Source: CAZKNF01 sp964554105 (GTDB taxonomy: Bacteria; Bacteroidota; Rhodothermia; Rhodothermales; VXPQ01). Taken from it: a stretch of 44,245 nt of DNA. A model generated the notes under the pieces. That model had not been told where the DNA came from. It was given only the letters and a program-made list of their open reading frames with translations, and did not search any database. Numbering within the stretch: position 1 is the first letter of the stretch; every line of letters begins with the position of its first letter. The stretch is taken from contig CAZKNF010000026.1 in the NCBI GenBank assembly GCA_964554105.1, positions 1 through 44,245 on the forward strand. The letters are read 5' to 3'. The translations under genes were made by a program, and so were the position numbers. This document shows positions 34,038 to 42,333 of the stretch, piece by piece.

Positions 34038-34739
34038 ATGCCCTCAGAGCAGGGTGAGAGCAAACGGAAACGGAGCCAGAGCAGGCTCGTGTGGCTGACG
34101 CCGCTCGGCATGATCGCTCTCCTGGTGATGCTCTACTTCGTATGGCCCGCGTTCCAGGCATTCGTCAACGAAGCATATCAGGTTCTATCCAGCGGTAACC
34201 GCGATCGCATCCAAACCTGGGTCAGCGGTTTTGGTGCGTGGTCGTTCGTCGTCATCATCGCGCTGATGTTGCTGCAGACCATCATCGCGTTCCTGCCCTC
34301 AGTCGTCCTTATGGTCGTCTCGGTGCTGTCGTTTGGCTCCCTTACCGGAGGACTGCTGGCCTGGGGCGGGCTTCTCCTCGCTGCAACCCTTGGATACGTC
34401 ATTGGGAGATCGCTAGGAGTCGTCACGGTCGACCGTCTACTCGGGTCGGATACCGAACGCAAGATGGAACGATTCCTCGAACGCTACGGCATCTGGGCCA
34501 TTGTGGCGGCTCGCATCTCCCCGGTATTATCCACCGACGCTGTCAGCATCGCAGCCGGACTCACGAAGATGAGGCTTCTTCCATTCGTCGGCGCCACGGC
34601 AGCGGGCACGCTTCCGCTGACCATTCTGATTGCGTGGCTGGGTGCGGATATCGACCGGCTGCAGACCGGGTTGATCCTGATATCGGTTGTAAGCGTGTTG
34701 ATGTTTCTCGGATACGTGGTCTACGACCGCCGTCGCTAG
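34038..34739 (+). CDS. TVP38/TMEM64 (VTT-domain) membrane protein
   Basis: This 233-aa protein has a basic cytoplasmic start (KRKRSQSR) and about six hydrophobic segments. The VTT/SNARE-associated signature is visible (LLLAATLGYVIGRSLG; RYGIWAIVAARISPVLSTDA; AAGLTKMRLLPFVGATAAG). Relatives of the DedA/TVP38 group act in lipid scrambling or membrane homeostasis and may move polyprenyl phosphates or phospholipids. A very strong ribosome-binding site (GGAGGAGAGG) precedes the ATG. The 98-bp palindrome begins 13 bp after its stop and may end its transcript. Confidence 0.92.
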   Translation: MPSEQGESKRKRSQSRLVWLTPLGMIALLVMLYFVWPAFQAFVNEAYQVLSSGNRDRIQTWVSGFGAWSFVVIIALMLLQTIIAFLPSVVLMVVSVLSFGSLTGGLLAWGGLLLAATLGYVIGRSLGVVTVDRLLGSDTERKMERFLERYGIWAIVAARISPVLSTDAVSIAAGLTKMRLLPFVGATAAGTLPLTILIAWLGADIDRLQTGLILISVVSVLMFLGYVVYDRRR

Positions 34740-34751
34740 AGGGCCGTTGAT

Positions 34752-34849
34752 AAATTGTGCATCTCGGCGTTGCACTCCTCGCGGCTCACTGCGGCGTACG
34801 AAGGTACGCCTCATTCACCGCTTGTCGCGCGCCTTGATCTGCACAATTT
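34752..34849. repeat. 98-bp imperfect palindromic intergenic element
   Basis: Perfect 10-bp ends, AAATTGTGCA (34752-34761) and TGCACAATTT (34840-34849), enclose an imperfect stem (ATC..GGCG, GCGG/CCGC) and a perfect central hairpin GGCGTAC (34793-34799) / GTACGCC (34804-34810) with a 4-nt loop. The nested symmetry over 98 bp suggests a miniature inverted-repeat or REP-like element, or a processed structured RNA. It does not encode a plausible protein. No second copy was noticed in the window. Confidence 0.75.
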
Positions 34850-34900
34850 CTCGTCCGCCCCTGACTTACATTCTTCAACGGGCTTCTAGACTAGGACCCC

Positions 34901-35089
34901 TTACGATAGGCTGGTCCATCCCCCACCGAAGTAATGACTCTCGTCATCGATAAGGAGGTGAAGGACGGCGTTCAGCTGATGGTCATCCACGTGAAAGAGA
35001 TAGGCCCGCACGTAGATGATCATGGTAACCGCGACGGCGATAACCAGGGCACCTAAATCGACAAATACCGTACCGGGCAAATCCTTCAT
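34901..35089 (-). CDS. Small single-pass membrane protein, hypothetical
   Basis: This 62-aa frame has one clear membrane helix (LGALVIAVAVTMIIYVRAYL) followed by a polar, His-containing segment (FHVDDHQLNAVLHLLIDDES). An AGAGGACGAGG sequence upstream of the ATG is a credible ribosome-binding site. The family is not recognised. It lies between the palindromic element and the FrnE-like gene, and its small size makes the call tentative. Confidence 0.5.
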   Translation of the reverse strand: MKDLPGTVFVDLGALVIAVAVTMIIYVRAYLFHVDDHQLNAVLHLLIDDESHYFGGGWTSLS

Positions 35090-35160
35090 GGCCTCGTCCT
35101 CTGATGCGTGCGATATAAACTATACGCGCGAAACAGAGGTGATAACCAATGCGGTCTCCA

Positions 35161-35814
35161 TTAATCGATGCGGTTCGAACCCGCCGTGTCTTGGTGAATT
35201 TCCTCCAGCAGTTGTAGGAATGTCGATATCGGCTGAGCGCCCTGGATCGCGTACTTGCCGTCGACCACGAACGTCGGGACGGCTCGGATGCCAAGACGCT
35301 GCGCCCGAACGATCTCGTCCCGAACCTCGGTCAGACCCTCGTCGGAGGCGAGATAGGTCACCACGCGCTCCCGCTCGAGTCCGGCCGCGACGGCGAGTTC
35401 CGTCAAAAGCTGGGGGTCGGCGACATTGCTCCCGTTGGTAAAGTGCGCTTCGAAGAGCTTCTCGGCGAGTTTCTGCTGGATCTCCGGACCATATTCACGC
35501 TCAGCCAGGCGGAGGAGGCGGTGAGCGGTGAGCGTATTCACCGCCTGGGCCCGGTCGAATCGCAGGTCGATACCTTCTCCGGCAGCTGCCGATTCGACCT
35601 GCTGCGTGACGGCGTCCACCTGCGCTCCGAACTTCTCCAGGAGACGTTGGCTGAGGGGCACGGGGTCGTCCGGCAGCGTCGGATCGAGCTGATACGGACG
35701 AAACACAACCTCTACGCGGTTCGCCTGTGGAAACGCCGCGAGAGCGCGCGCAAAACGCCGCTCACCGACGTAACACCAAGGACAGGCGATATCGGAATAG
35801 ATTTCAACTTTCAT
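35161..35814 (-). CDS. DsbA-family FrnE-like thiol oxidoreductase
   Basis: This 217-aa cytoplasmic protein begins KVEIYSDIACPWCYVGERRF, with the CPWC redox pair C11/C14 at the end of the first thioredoxin-fold strand. Other family hallmarks are FRPYQLDPTLP, NTLTAHRLLRLA, LFEAHFTNGSNVAD and the cis-Pro loop GIRAVPTFVVDGKY. Relatives include FrnE and 2-hydroxychromene-2-carboxylate isomerase-like proteins, with roles in disulfide chemistry and stress tolerance. No signal peptide is present. It stands just downstream of the LLM oxidoreductase gene on the same strand (93-bp gap). Confidence 0.94.
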   Translation of the reverse strand: MKVEIYSDIACPWCYVGERRFARALAAFPQANRVEVVFRPYQLDPTLPDDPVPLSQRLLEKFGAQVDAVTQQVESAAAGEGIDLRFDRAQAVNTLTAHRLLRLAEREYGPEIQQKLAEKLFEAHFTNGSNVADPQLLTELAVAAGLERERVVTYLASDEGLTEVRDEIVRAQRLGIRAVPTFVVDGKYAIQGAQPISTFLQLLEEIHQDTAGSNRID

Positions 35815-35907
35815 CTCGTTGGGAGTTGAGTATGTGCATGCCTCTGCGACCGAGGATTTGGCTCTGGCTAGAGATGTGGCTGCGGCTAATATCCGCCAAT
35901 GTGAGGT

Positions 35908-36918
35908 CTAGACCGGCCCTGTGAAGTCGGATGCCTTCAATTCGAAGACGTCGGCCAGGAGCTCGTAGGAATGAAGCCGTGCTGCGGGATCGTGGATAAT
36001 CGTCATCACCATAACCTCGTCTGCGCCGGCTTCGCGCACCGCGTCCTCGATGCGGTCTCGGACCTCGTCGGGTGTCCCGGCGATAAGGAGCTGTGCCATT
36101 GGATCGCGCGGTCTCACCTCGGGCAGCCACCCGGCGGCGCGGGCTTCGGCGGGACTCGGGAGCGGGCCCGTCTCGCCTGTCCGCATCCTATGGAACATCA
36201 CCTCGATGGACGAGGACAGCTCGCGCGCCTCGCCGGGCGTCTCGGCACAGACGACAGAAAGCGCGAGGATCGACCGCGGCTCCGGGAAGTCGGCGGAAGG
36301 CTCGAATTCTTCGCGATAGGCGGCGATCGCCGGCGCTCCGGGCGTCGGGCTGAAGTGGCCGGCAAAGGCGTACCCCGTCCCCATCTGTCCGGCCATGCGC
36401 GCGCTGCCGCCGCTGGAACCGAGCATCCAGATCGGCGGGAGGGCCACGCCGCCGGGAACGACGTCGACACGCTCGAACGGGTGGCCGTCCGGGAACTCCT
36501 CCATCGCGAAGGCGCGCAGCTCGGCCATGAGCTGACCGACGCGATCGCCTGAGACGGAGCGGAGCGCCTGCGCCGTCAGTGGGTCGGTCCCCGCCGCACG
36601 TCCGATGCCGAGGTCGATCCGGCCTGGATGCAGTGCCTCCAGGGTGCGATAGCGCTCGACCACCTGGAGCGGCGTGTGATTCGGGAGCATCACGCCTCCG
36701 GCCCCGACCCGAACCCGTTCCGTTAGCGGTGCGACGTGCGCAATGAGGAGCTCGGGGGAAGTGGATGCGATTCCGCCCATTCCGTGGTGCTCAGCAAACC
36801 ACAGCCGAGCATATCCGTTGCGGTCCGCCAGGCGAGCGAGGTCGGCCGCCCGACGGAGGGCATCGGCGGCCGTGGAGCCGGACACGACGGGGAGGACATC
36901 GAGAATTGATAGGATCAT
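35908..36918 (-). CDS. LLM-class (luciferase-like) flavin-dependent oxidoreductase
   Basis: The start at 36918 gives the typical N-terminus MILSILDVLPVVSGSTAADA; a longer frame to 36987 is less likely. AEHHGMGGIASTSPELLIAH, RVRVGAGGVMLPNHTPLQVV and GRIDLGIGRAAGTDPLT are hallmarks of bacterial luciferase-like monooxygenases of the MsnO8 type. These TIM-barrel enzymes use reduced FMN or F420. The substrate is unknown. The C-terminus carries a segment for tracking isolated substrates (GTPDEVRDRIEDAV). It may share a transcript with the FrnE-like gene downstream. Confidence 0.93.
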   Translation of the reverse strand: MILSILDVLPVVSGSTAADALRRAADLARLADRNGYARLWFAEHHGMGGIASTSPELLIAHVAPLTERVRVGAGGVMLPNHTPLQVVERYRTLEALHPGRIDLGIGRAAGTDPLTAQALRSVSGDRVGQLMAELRAFAMEEFPDGHPFERVDVVPGGVALPPIWMLGSSGGSARMAGQMGTGYAFAGHFSPTPGAPAIAAYREEFEPSADFPEPRSILALSVVCAETPGEARELSSSIEVMFHRMRTGETGPLPSPAEARAAGWLPEVRPRDPMAQLLIAGTPDEVRDRIEDAVREAGADEVMVMTIIHDPAARLHSYELLADVFELKASDFTGPV

Positions 36919-37184
36919 AGACTGACGTGGAGAGCAGTTAGCGAGTCGTAGCAATAATGCCGGTGCGGGCATCCTCACGCGCTCCACGTACGCTCCCAGG
37001 GAGCCTCCGTTTCGTAAGCGGCTCGGCAGTCAGCCACTGCTTCTATTTCTGAGCCACGAAGGGCTCTAGAAGCCTGTTTGTTACAGTAAGAGTCCTCCGC
37101 CGGCTGGATTCAAAGCCGTCGGCTGGCATATTCTGAAGTATAATCGTGGGACACGGATCTACTCTCAACCGCACGCATCGGCGC
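36919..37184. other. 266-bp divergent intergenic region
   Basis: This separates the LLM oxidoreductase from the polymerase gene. It contains a near-perfect direct repeat CCGCCGGCTGG / CCGTCGGCTGG (37097-37126) that can also form a small hairpin (GGCT/AGCC). A TATAAT at 37139-37144, 40 bp before the polymerase ATG, could be a -10 element; no matching -35 is seen. Confidence 0.4.
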
Positions 37185-38468
37185 ATGGCAAAATCAGCCG
37201 GAAAAAGAAGCGGCAAGAGCGGCGGGGGACGTAAACGGATCACAGCCGCCGGCCGCGAAATCTCGATCTCGAGTCCGGACAAAATACTTTTTCCGGGTCC
37301 GGGATATACGAAACTGGATCTGGTGGAGTATTACATCAGCGTCGCCGAGGGAGCGCTGCGCGGTGCCGGCGGGCGCCCAAACGTCATGGTGCGGTATCCG
37401 AAGGGTATCGACGAAGACTTCTTCTTTCAGAAACGTGCACCCGGCTCTCGTCCGACGTGGATCGAAGTCGTGACGCTGGCATTCCCTTCGGGGCGACGTG
37501 CGGATGAGGTGGTACCCCGTGATGCGGCCGCTCTCGTCTGGATGGCCCATCTCGGCTGCCTCGAGCTTCATCCCCATCCCGTCCGCGCGGACGATCTCGA
37601 TCACCCGGATGAGCTGCGGGTCGATCTGGATCCGGTACGCGGCGTAAAATGGTCGCAGGTGCGAGAGGTGGCCCATGTGGTCGACGAGGTGCTGCGGGAT
37701 TACGGACTCGTCGGTTGGCCGAAAACCTCGGGCTCCCGTGGGATGCACGTCCTGGTGCGCATAGAGAAGCGATGGGGCTTTGACGAGGTGCGGCGCGCCG
37801 CGCTCGCCCTGGCCCGTGAGGTCGAACGCCGTGTGCCCAGCCTGGCGACGAGTGCCTGGTGGAAAGAGGAGCGGCACGGAGTCTTCGTCGATTACAACCA
37901 GAACGCAAAAGATCGCACGGTCGCGTCTGCCTATTCGGTCAGACCGATGGAGGATGCACGCGTATCGGCGCCGGTCTCGTGGGAGGAGGTGGACGATTGT
38001 GATCCGGCAGATTTTACACTCGCCACCATGCCGGCCCGCTTCGCCGAAATTGGAGACCGTCACGAAGGAATCGACGATGCTCCCGGCGGGCTCGACAAGC
38101 TGCTGGAGCTCTCCGCCCGTCAGGAGCGTGAGGGACTCGGAGATGCCCCGTGGCCACCGCACTACAAGAAGCAGGACGGGGAACCGCCGCGCGTACAGCC
38201 GTCGAAGCGGCGGGCATCGAAGCATCCGCTCATCGAGGTCGGCCGAGCGAAGCGGGAGGAGGATGCCATGGCGGGGCTGGACCGATGGAAGGAGCGGCAT
38301 CCCGAGGCAGCGGCGCACCTGAAGCCTGCGGACGTACTCGTAGACGCGATGCGCGGCGACTATTCCACGTGGACACGCATCCGATTAAACCTGCGGAACG
38401 TACCGGAAGAAATCCGCCCGTCTCAGGAGCCGCTCGATCCGGACGAGAAGATCTCATCCAACTCATAA
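37185..38468 (+). CDS. LigD-type polymerase/primase domain protein (stand-alone)
   Basis: The start ATG 37185 follows a weaker GTG at 37146. A Lys/Arg-rich tail (KSAGKRSGKSGGGRKR) is followed by the archaeo-eukaryotic-primase-like polymerase domain of LigD. Motifs visible are SSPDKILFPGPGYTKLDLV, the catalytic DLD pair D147/D149 (LRVDLDPV), KTSGSRGMHVLVR and VFVDYNQNAKDRTVASAYSVR. Known relatives add ribonucleotides or fill gaps during non-homologous end joining. The protein extends about 120 residues beyond the domain into a charged tail. It lacks ligase and phosphoesterase domains. It converges on the DNA ligase gene with a 46-bp overlap, so the two LigD functions are encoded as separate neighbouring genes. 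No Ku gene is in the window. Confidence 0.92.
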   Translation: MAKSAGKRSGKSGGGRKRITAAGREISISSPDKILFPGPGYTKLDLVEYYISVAEGALRGAGGRPNVMVRYPKGIDEDFFFQKRAPGSRPTWIEVVTLAFPSGRRADEVVPRDAAALVWMAHLGCLELHPHPVRADDLDHPDELRVDLDPVRGVKWSQVREVAHVVDEVLRDYGLVGWPKTSGSRGMHVLVRIEKRWGFDEVRRAALALAREVERRVPSLATSAWWKEERHGVFVDYNQNAKDRTVASAYSVRPMEDARVSAPVSWEEVDDCDPADFTLATMPARFAEIGDRHEGIDDAPGGLDKLLELSARQEREGLGDAPWPPHYKKQDGEPPRVQPSKRRASKHPLIEVGRAKREEDAMAGLDRWKERHPEAAAHLKPADVLVDAMRGDYSTWTRIRLNLRNVPEEIRPSQEPLDPDEKISSNS

Positions 38469-39523
38469 GAGCGTACCTCCTCGAGCTGATCGTATCGGCA
38501 TTCCTGCGGCTGCTTGTCGGACCGCCAGCGCAGAAACCGGGCCGCGTGCCTGAACCGATCCCCCTGCATATGATCGTACTTCACCTCGCATACCCGCTCG
38601 ATGCGGAGCGGCTCCCAGGATAGGTCCTTTCCCGCGCTCCACCGGCTCTGTCCGCCCGGCGTTCGGTTGTCATCGCCTTCATCCGCGTCGTCTCCCCACG
38701 GATGCCCCTCCATGGCGTTCTCCCGCAGTGGAGCGAGGTCCGTCGCGAGCTGCTTTCGCTTGTCCATTTTAAAGGAAGATGCGACGCCGACGTGCTGCAG
38801 AATATCGTCGTCGTCGTAGAGGCCGAGTAGCAGGGATCCTACCGCGTTTTCCGTATTCTTATACCAGCGAAACCCGCCCACGACGCAGTCCGCGGTGCGC
38901 ACGTGCTTCACCTTGATCATCACGCGCTTGCCCGGCTGATAAGGGAGGTCGACCGGCTTCACTATAACGCCGTCCAGACCGGCCCCCTCGAACTGATCAA
39001 ACCAGACCTTGGCAGTGGCGCGGTCCCTCGTTACCGGCGTGATGTAGATGGGCGGAGGAACGCCGGCGAGCAAGTTTTCGAGGTGATTTCGCCGCTCCTG
39101 CTGCGGATCCGACATGCAGTCGCGTCCGCCGACGGCCAGCACGTCGAATCCCACGAACGATGCGGGCGTCTCCACCGAGAGCTTCTCCACGCGAGATGCC
39201 GCCGGATGCAGCCGCATCTGCAGGGCGTCGAAGTCGAGACCCTGATCCGTCCGAATAATGATCTCCCCATCGACGATGCATCCCTCCGGCAGCAGCTCGA
39301 GACATGCCTCGTGCAGCTCCGGAAAATATCGATCGAGCGGCTTCTCATCGCGGCTCTGTATGAACACATCCGATGCACCACGGAAGACGAGTGCTCGGAA
39401 TCCATCCCACTTCGGCTCGAAGAGAAAGTCACCCTTGGCCGGTATTTTGTCGCCAAGTTTCGCCAGCATGGGTTTGATGGAGGGAGGGACTGGATAGGAT
39501 GCCGTGTCGCTCTTCTTGCTCAT
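38423..39523 (-). CDS. ATP-dependent DNA ligase (LigC/LigD-ligase type)
   Basis: This 366-aa protein has nucleotidyltransferase motif I EPKWDGFRAL with adenylated Lys K38. Further motifs are SRDEKPLDRYFPEL, VDGEIII, GLDGVIVKPV and KVKHVRTADCVVGG, completing motifs III to V. An OB-fold domain follows (SLLLGLYDDD, GVASSF; later CEVKYDHMQGDRFRHAARFLRW). It matches the compact LigC or the ligase module of LigD, used in bacterial end joining and base-excision-type repair. The C-terminal about 45 bp overlaps the polymerase gene on the other strand. In mycobacteria a LigC gene also neighbours a stand-alone PolDom gene, which supports joint function. Confidence 0.94.
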   Translation of the reverse strand: MSKKSDTASYPVPPSIKPMLAKLGDKIPAKGDFLFEPKWDGFRALVFRGASDVFIQSRDEKPLDRYFPELHEACLELLPEGCIVDGEIIIRTDQGLDFDALQMRLHPAASRVEKLSVETPASFVGFDVLAVGGRDCMSDPQQERRNHLENLLAGVPPPIYITPVTRDRATAKVWFDQFEGAGLDGVIVKPVDLPYQPGKRVMIKVKHVRTADCVVGGFRWYKNTENAVGSLLLGLYDDDDILQHVGVASSFKMDKRKQLATDLAPLRENAMEGHPWGDDADEGDDNRTPGGQSRWSAGKDLSWEPLRIERVCEVKYDHMQGDRFRHAARFLRWRSDKQPQECRYDQLEEVRSYELDEIFSSGSSGS

Positions 39524-39645
39524 CTCGCATGCATTCTTGCTTGACGGTCTAAGGGAATAGAGTCAGACGTGTGCTCCAGTGCCCGGCCTCAGGGGCACTA
39601 AATTCAAGGGCATCATGCCAAGACGGATCTAGCGGCGCCCGCGCA

Positions 39646-40065
39646 TCAGGGGAGGAACTCGACGACATCCGCCTGAACGGATACCCGCGGCCGGGTGTAG
39701 ACTAGGAGATTCAGCACGTCGGAATCGAAACGGACGTTGACGAGTGCGAGACTTCGCCCCTCGGCCGCACCATGCTCCTCCTCGAAATTGGCCCATAAGT
39801 TCTCAATGGCGTCCTTGTAAAGCATGCCGCTGTCACTAATGCGAATTAGCGCAAATGTGCGCATCTCGGAGAAGAAGGCACCGCTCACACCGAGTATGTA
39901 TTCAGCCTCCGACTCGCCGGTGATATTCGATGCAATTATCTGGAAATTGGTATCCGAGAGCCGGACATCTGTGACGTGGGTCGATGGAAAAACTCCGCTG
40001 CTCGCACAGCCTCCCATGCTCAATGTGAGCAGCACGATGCCAATTAAAGCCGCAGTTCGGTGCAT
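39646..40065 (-). CDS. Small lipoprotein, DUF6567-like
   Basis: The start at 40065 gives a lipoprotein signal (HRTAALIGIVLLTLSMGGC, then ASS). The mature part contains THVTDVRLSDTNFQII, EAEYILGVSG and a terminal RPRVSVQADVVEF. These resemble the DUF6567 family of Bacteroidota-type lipoproteins, whose function is unknown. It would be anchored in the envelope. An upstream extension to 40149 has no support. It lies just downstream of the ligase start region, on the same strand, without an obvious functional link. Confidence 0.7.
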   Translation of the reverse strand: MHRTAALIGIVLLTLSMGGCASSGVFPSTHVTDVRLSDTNFQIIASNITGESEAEYILGVSGAFFSEMRTFALIRISDSGMLYKDAIENLWANFEEEHGAAEGRSLALVNVRFDSDVLNLLVYTRPRVSVQADVVEFLP

Positions 40066-40214
40066 GACGTTCTCATTTATAATAGCGAGGCTGAAGTGCG
40101 GCGCGGCATTGTCTCGCCGCCCGCTCGAACGGCAAGAATATAGGATCATGCATTATATAGAACGCATTAAGAAAAGCATCGAACTGAGAAAGTTGGAAGA
40201 TGCAGAGTGCACTC

Positions 40215-41174
40215 TTACCGATCCGACAAATCCATCCATTGGCCGCCGACATCCGACGGACCGGAATCACGGTAGCTGCGAACAGCCTGCGTGATGATAA
40301 TGCTGCAGATCAGCCAGCCGAGTCCCGCTGCGAGGCCGCCGACGACATCCGACACCCAGTGCACCCGCAGAACCACGCGGCTCAGGCCGACTGCGCAGGT
40401 CAACAGGACGAGGAGGATGGTGATGCCGATGCGTACCGCGTCTCGGCGCACCATCAGCCAGGTAAGATAAATCAGGAAGCCGTAGAACGCGATCGACATG
40501 AAGGCGTGCCCGCTCGGAAAACTGTGACCCGCGGCGGAGGAGAGCTGGTCCTCCGGTCTGGTGCGTACGAAGATCAACTTGAGACCCCACATGACGGCCG
40601 CGCCGCCGCCGACCGCTATGATCAGCTCGATAAGGCGCCACTTGTGCTTCGAGTAGATCAGGTACGCTCCAACCGGGAGACTCAAAACAAAGACCGTAAC
40701 CAAATCGCCGAAATAGGTGATTACGCGCATGAACGCCAATACGGGTGGACTCATCGCTTCTATCAACCAGCCGTAGATGCGTCGATCGAAGTCGTATAAG
40801 TCCTCCTCGCTCATCCAGCTCTCTGTGACCAGTGCGAAGATGTATACGGCAGCGAAAAGGAGAACGGCGGCGGCCGTCAGGGCGAGACCCCGCCATTCGC
40901 GCGTGGAGATGCGCGCCTGAATGAAGCCCCAGATCCGCGGAAAGTGTCTTGCGAGCCCATGTTCGATCCCCCTTACAGCCGGATGATCGAGAATGCGGCT
41001 AAACCAGAACCGGTGGCGCTTTACGAGAAGGTAGCAAAATGCCAGGACCGCGAGCGCCAGGAGAAGTCCGATTACGGCGAGCCATACGTAGGTCCACCGG
41101 AACGCCGGAGCCTGCTCCTGGAGTAGTACAAACGGGTATAAAAGGGTGAATGGACTTACATGAGCATCAAACAT
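40215..41174 (-). CDS. PAP2-family membrane phosphatase
   Basis: The three catalytic motifs of type 2 phosphatidic acid phosphatases are present: KLIFVRTRP (KxxxxxxRP), SFPSGHAF (PSGH) and SRVVLRVHWVSDVVGG (SRxxxxxHxxxD). About seven or eight hydrophobic segments surround them, so the active site faces the periplasm. Substrates in the family include phosphatidate, undecaprenyl pyrophosphate and phosphatidylglycerol phosphate. An N-terminal helical extension (residues 1-110) precedes the core. The polyprenyl sugar transferase at 20164-21633 could share a lipid carrier with it, but this is speculation. Confidence 0.94.
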   Translation of the reverse strand: MFDAHVSPFTLLYPFVLLQEQAPAFRWTYVWLAVIGLLLALAVLAFCYLLVKRHRFWFSRILDHPAVRGIEHGLARHFPRIWGFIQARISTREWRGLALTAAAVLLFAAVYIFALVTESWMSEEDLYDFDRRIYGWLIEAMSPPVLAFMRVITYFGDLVTVFVLSLPVGAYLIYSKHKWRLIELIIAVGGGAAVMWGLKLIFVRTRPEDQLSSAAGHSFPSGHAFMSIAFYGFLIYLTWLMVRRDAVRIGITILLVLLTCAVGLSRVVLRVHWVSDVVGGLAAGLGWLICSIIITQAVRSYRDSGPSDVGGQWMDLSDR

Positions 41175-41218
41175 CCGACGAGTTAGATGCCTTGCCTCGG
41201 CGATACAAAGGAGGCTGT

Positions 41219-41458
41219 CTACTCATTTTTCCACTTGATCTGAAACTCGATTTCCTCCTCACCGCCGGACCGTTCATGTTCGATGGTGAATGTCGCCCTC
41301 ACAGGCACATAGATGCGCTCACCGGCGATCTGTATATCGAAACGTTTCTCGTTCTCTATCGCGTCCGCCAGCCGTCGCAGCTTTGCGATAAAGTCCGTTT
41401 TTGGATATCCTTTTTCTATATCCCGTGTCTCGTCTTTCATATCTCTCTGGTTGAACAT
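41219..41458 (-). CDS. amphi-Trp domain protein
   Basis: This 79-aa protein contains FIAKLRRLADAIENEKRFDI, AGERIYVPV and ends with EEEIEFQIKWKNE. That pattern, with a helix, a beta hairpin and a C-terminal amphipathic strand with Trp, is the amphi-Trp domain known from small archaeal and bacterial proteins of unknown function. An internal start at 41440 is possible. It precedes the PAP2 gene on the same strand (45-bp gap). Confidence 0.75.
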   Translation of the reverse strand: MFNQRDMKDETRDIEKGYPKTDFIAKLRRLADAIENEKRFDIQIAGERIYVPVRATFTIEHERSGGEEEIEFQIKWKNE

Positions 41459-41728
41459 TGCCTGCAGTATGTGGGAATCAGGAATCTACTAAACTTCCGT
41501 CGAAGTCGATGCTGCAAGTCTGTCCCGCAGCGTCTAATAACGTTAGCTATGCGGAGGTTGGAAGCCACACGTCAAATGTGACATTGCAGGTAGACTTCTC
41601 GCTATCGCGGACATTTTTTGGAGGAGCTGCAGTTTACGTTGTCGGGTTGATCTTCTCGCCGGCACCTGCTGACCATCTGATTCCGCGGCTATTTTGAAGC
41701 TACACTGCGAAGGCGTCACGATAGGGAG
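41459..41728. other. 270-bp divergent intergenic region
   Basis: Lies between the amphi-Trp gene and the VKOR-like gene. No gene, tRNA or striking repeat is visible. Promoters for both directions are expected here, but no clear motif stands out apart from an AGGGAG ribosome-binding site before 41729. Confidence 0.5.
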
Positions 41729-42277
41729 ATGATGGATAGCCGGCCCGATGATGCTATACCACCTGGGTGGGACTATAATCCCGCTGAATGGTCGCAGCGA
41801 CTGCCGATCGTCGGACTGGCCCTCGTCGGCCTCGGGATCGCAACGTACCTCTCGCTCTATCAGTTCGGCGTCTTGTCGACGGTATGGGAACCCTTTTTCG
41901 GAGACGGCAGCCGGAAGATCCTGAATTCCCGGATCTCGCGCGTGCTTCCGATTCCGGATGCGGCGCTCGGCGCCTTCGGTTACCTGCTCGACGCGGTGAC
42001 CGGAATAGTGGGAGGCACGAGGAGATGGCGGAAAATGCCCTGGATCGTCATCATCTTCGGTCTTGCTGTCGGTCCGCTTGGTTTCGTGAGCATTATGCTG
42101 GTCGTCTTCCAGCCGCTCCTGCTGGATGCCTGGTGCACGGCGTGTCTGGCAACGGCGGTCATTTCGGTTGCTATGATCGGTCCAGCCATGGACGAGATGC
42201 TCGCCAGTCTGCAGCACCTGCGGCGCGAAAAGGATTCGGGGCGCTCGCTGTGGAGAGCGTTCTGGGGCCTGGACTGA
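41729..42277 (+). CDS. Vitamin K epoxide reductase (VKOR)-like membrane protein
   Basis: This 182-aa protein has four or five membrane helices and the VKOR-type CxxC pair C136/C139 (DAWCTACLA) in the last helix region. The loop segment WEPFFGDGSRKILNSRIS, then PIPDAALGAFGYL, matches a subgroup I recognise. Classical bacterial VKORs reoxidise DsbA-like proteins with quinone and use a second cysteine pair in this loop; here the position has Ser (S61) and no cysteine. The protein may therefore use the CxxC alone or have another role. The SPW protein follows after 56 bp, and the two are probably co-transcribed. Confidence 0.83.
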   Translation: MMDSRPDDAIPPGWDYNPAEWSQRLPIVGLALVGLGIATYLSLYQFGVLSTVWEPFFGDGSRKILNSRISRVLPIPDAALGAFGYLLDAVTGIVGGTRRWRKMPWIVIIFGLAVGPLGFVSIMLVVFQPLLLDAWCTACLATAVISVAMIGPAMDEMLASLQHLRREKDSGRSLWRAFWGLD

Positions 42278-42333
42278 ACACGTACCGCAATCCAGCTAGC
42301 TTACGACCTCCTAATCAGGCAACTGCACGACTC

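Noticed and set aside
37194..38318. 374-aa minus-strand frame within the LigD-type polymerase gene
   Set aside because: The plus strand carries all polymerase motifs; the antisense product shows none.
41458..41697. 79-aa plus-strand frame in the gap before the VKOR-like gene
   Set aside because: Composition is not protein-like, there is no ribosome-binding site, and it begins inside the start of the amphi-Trp gene.
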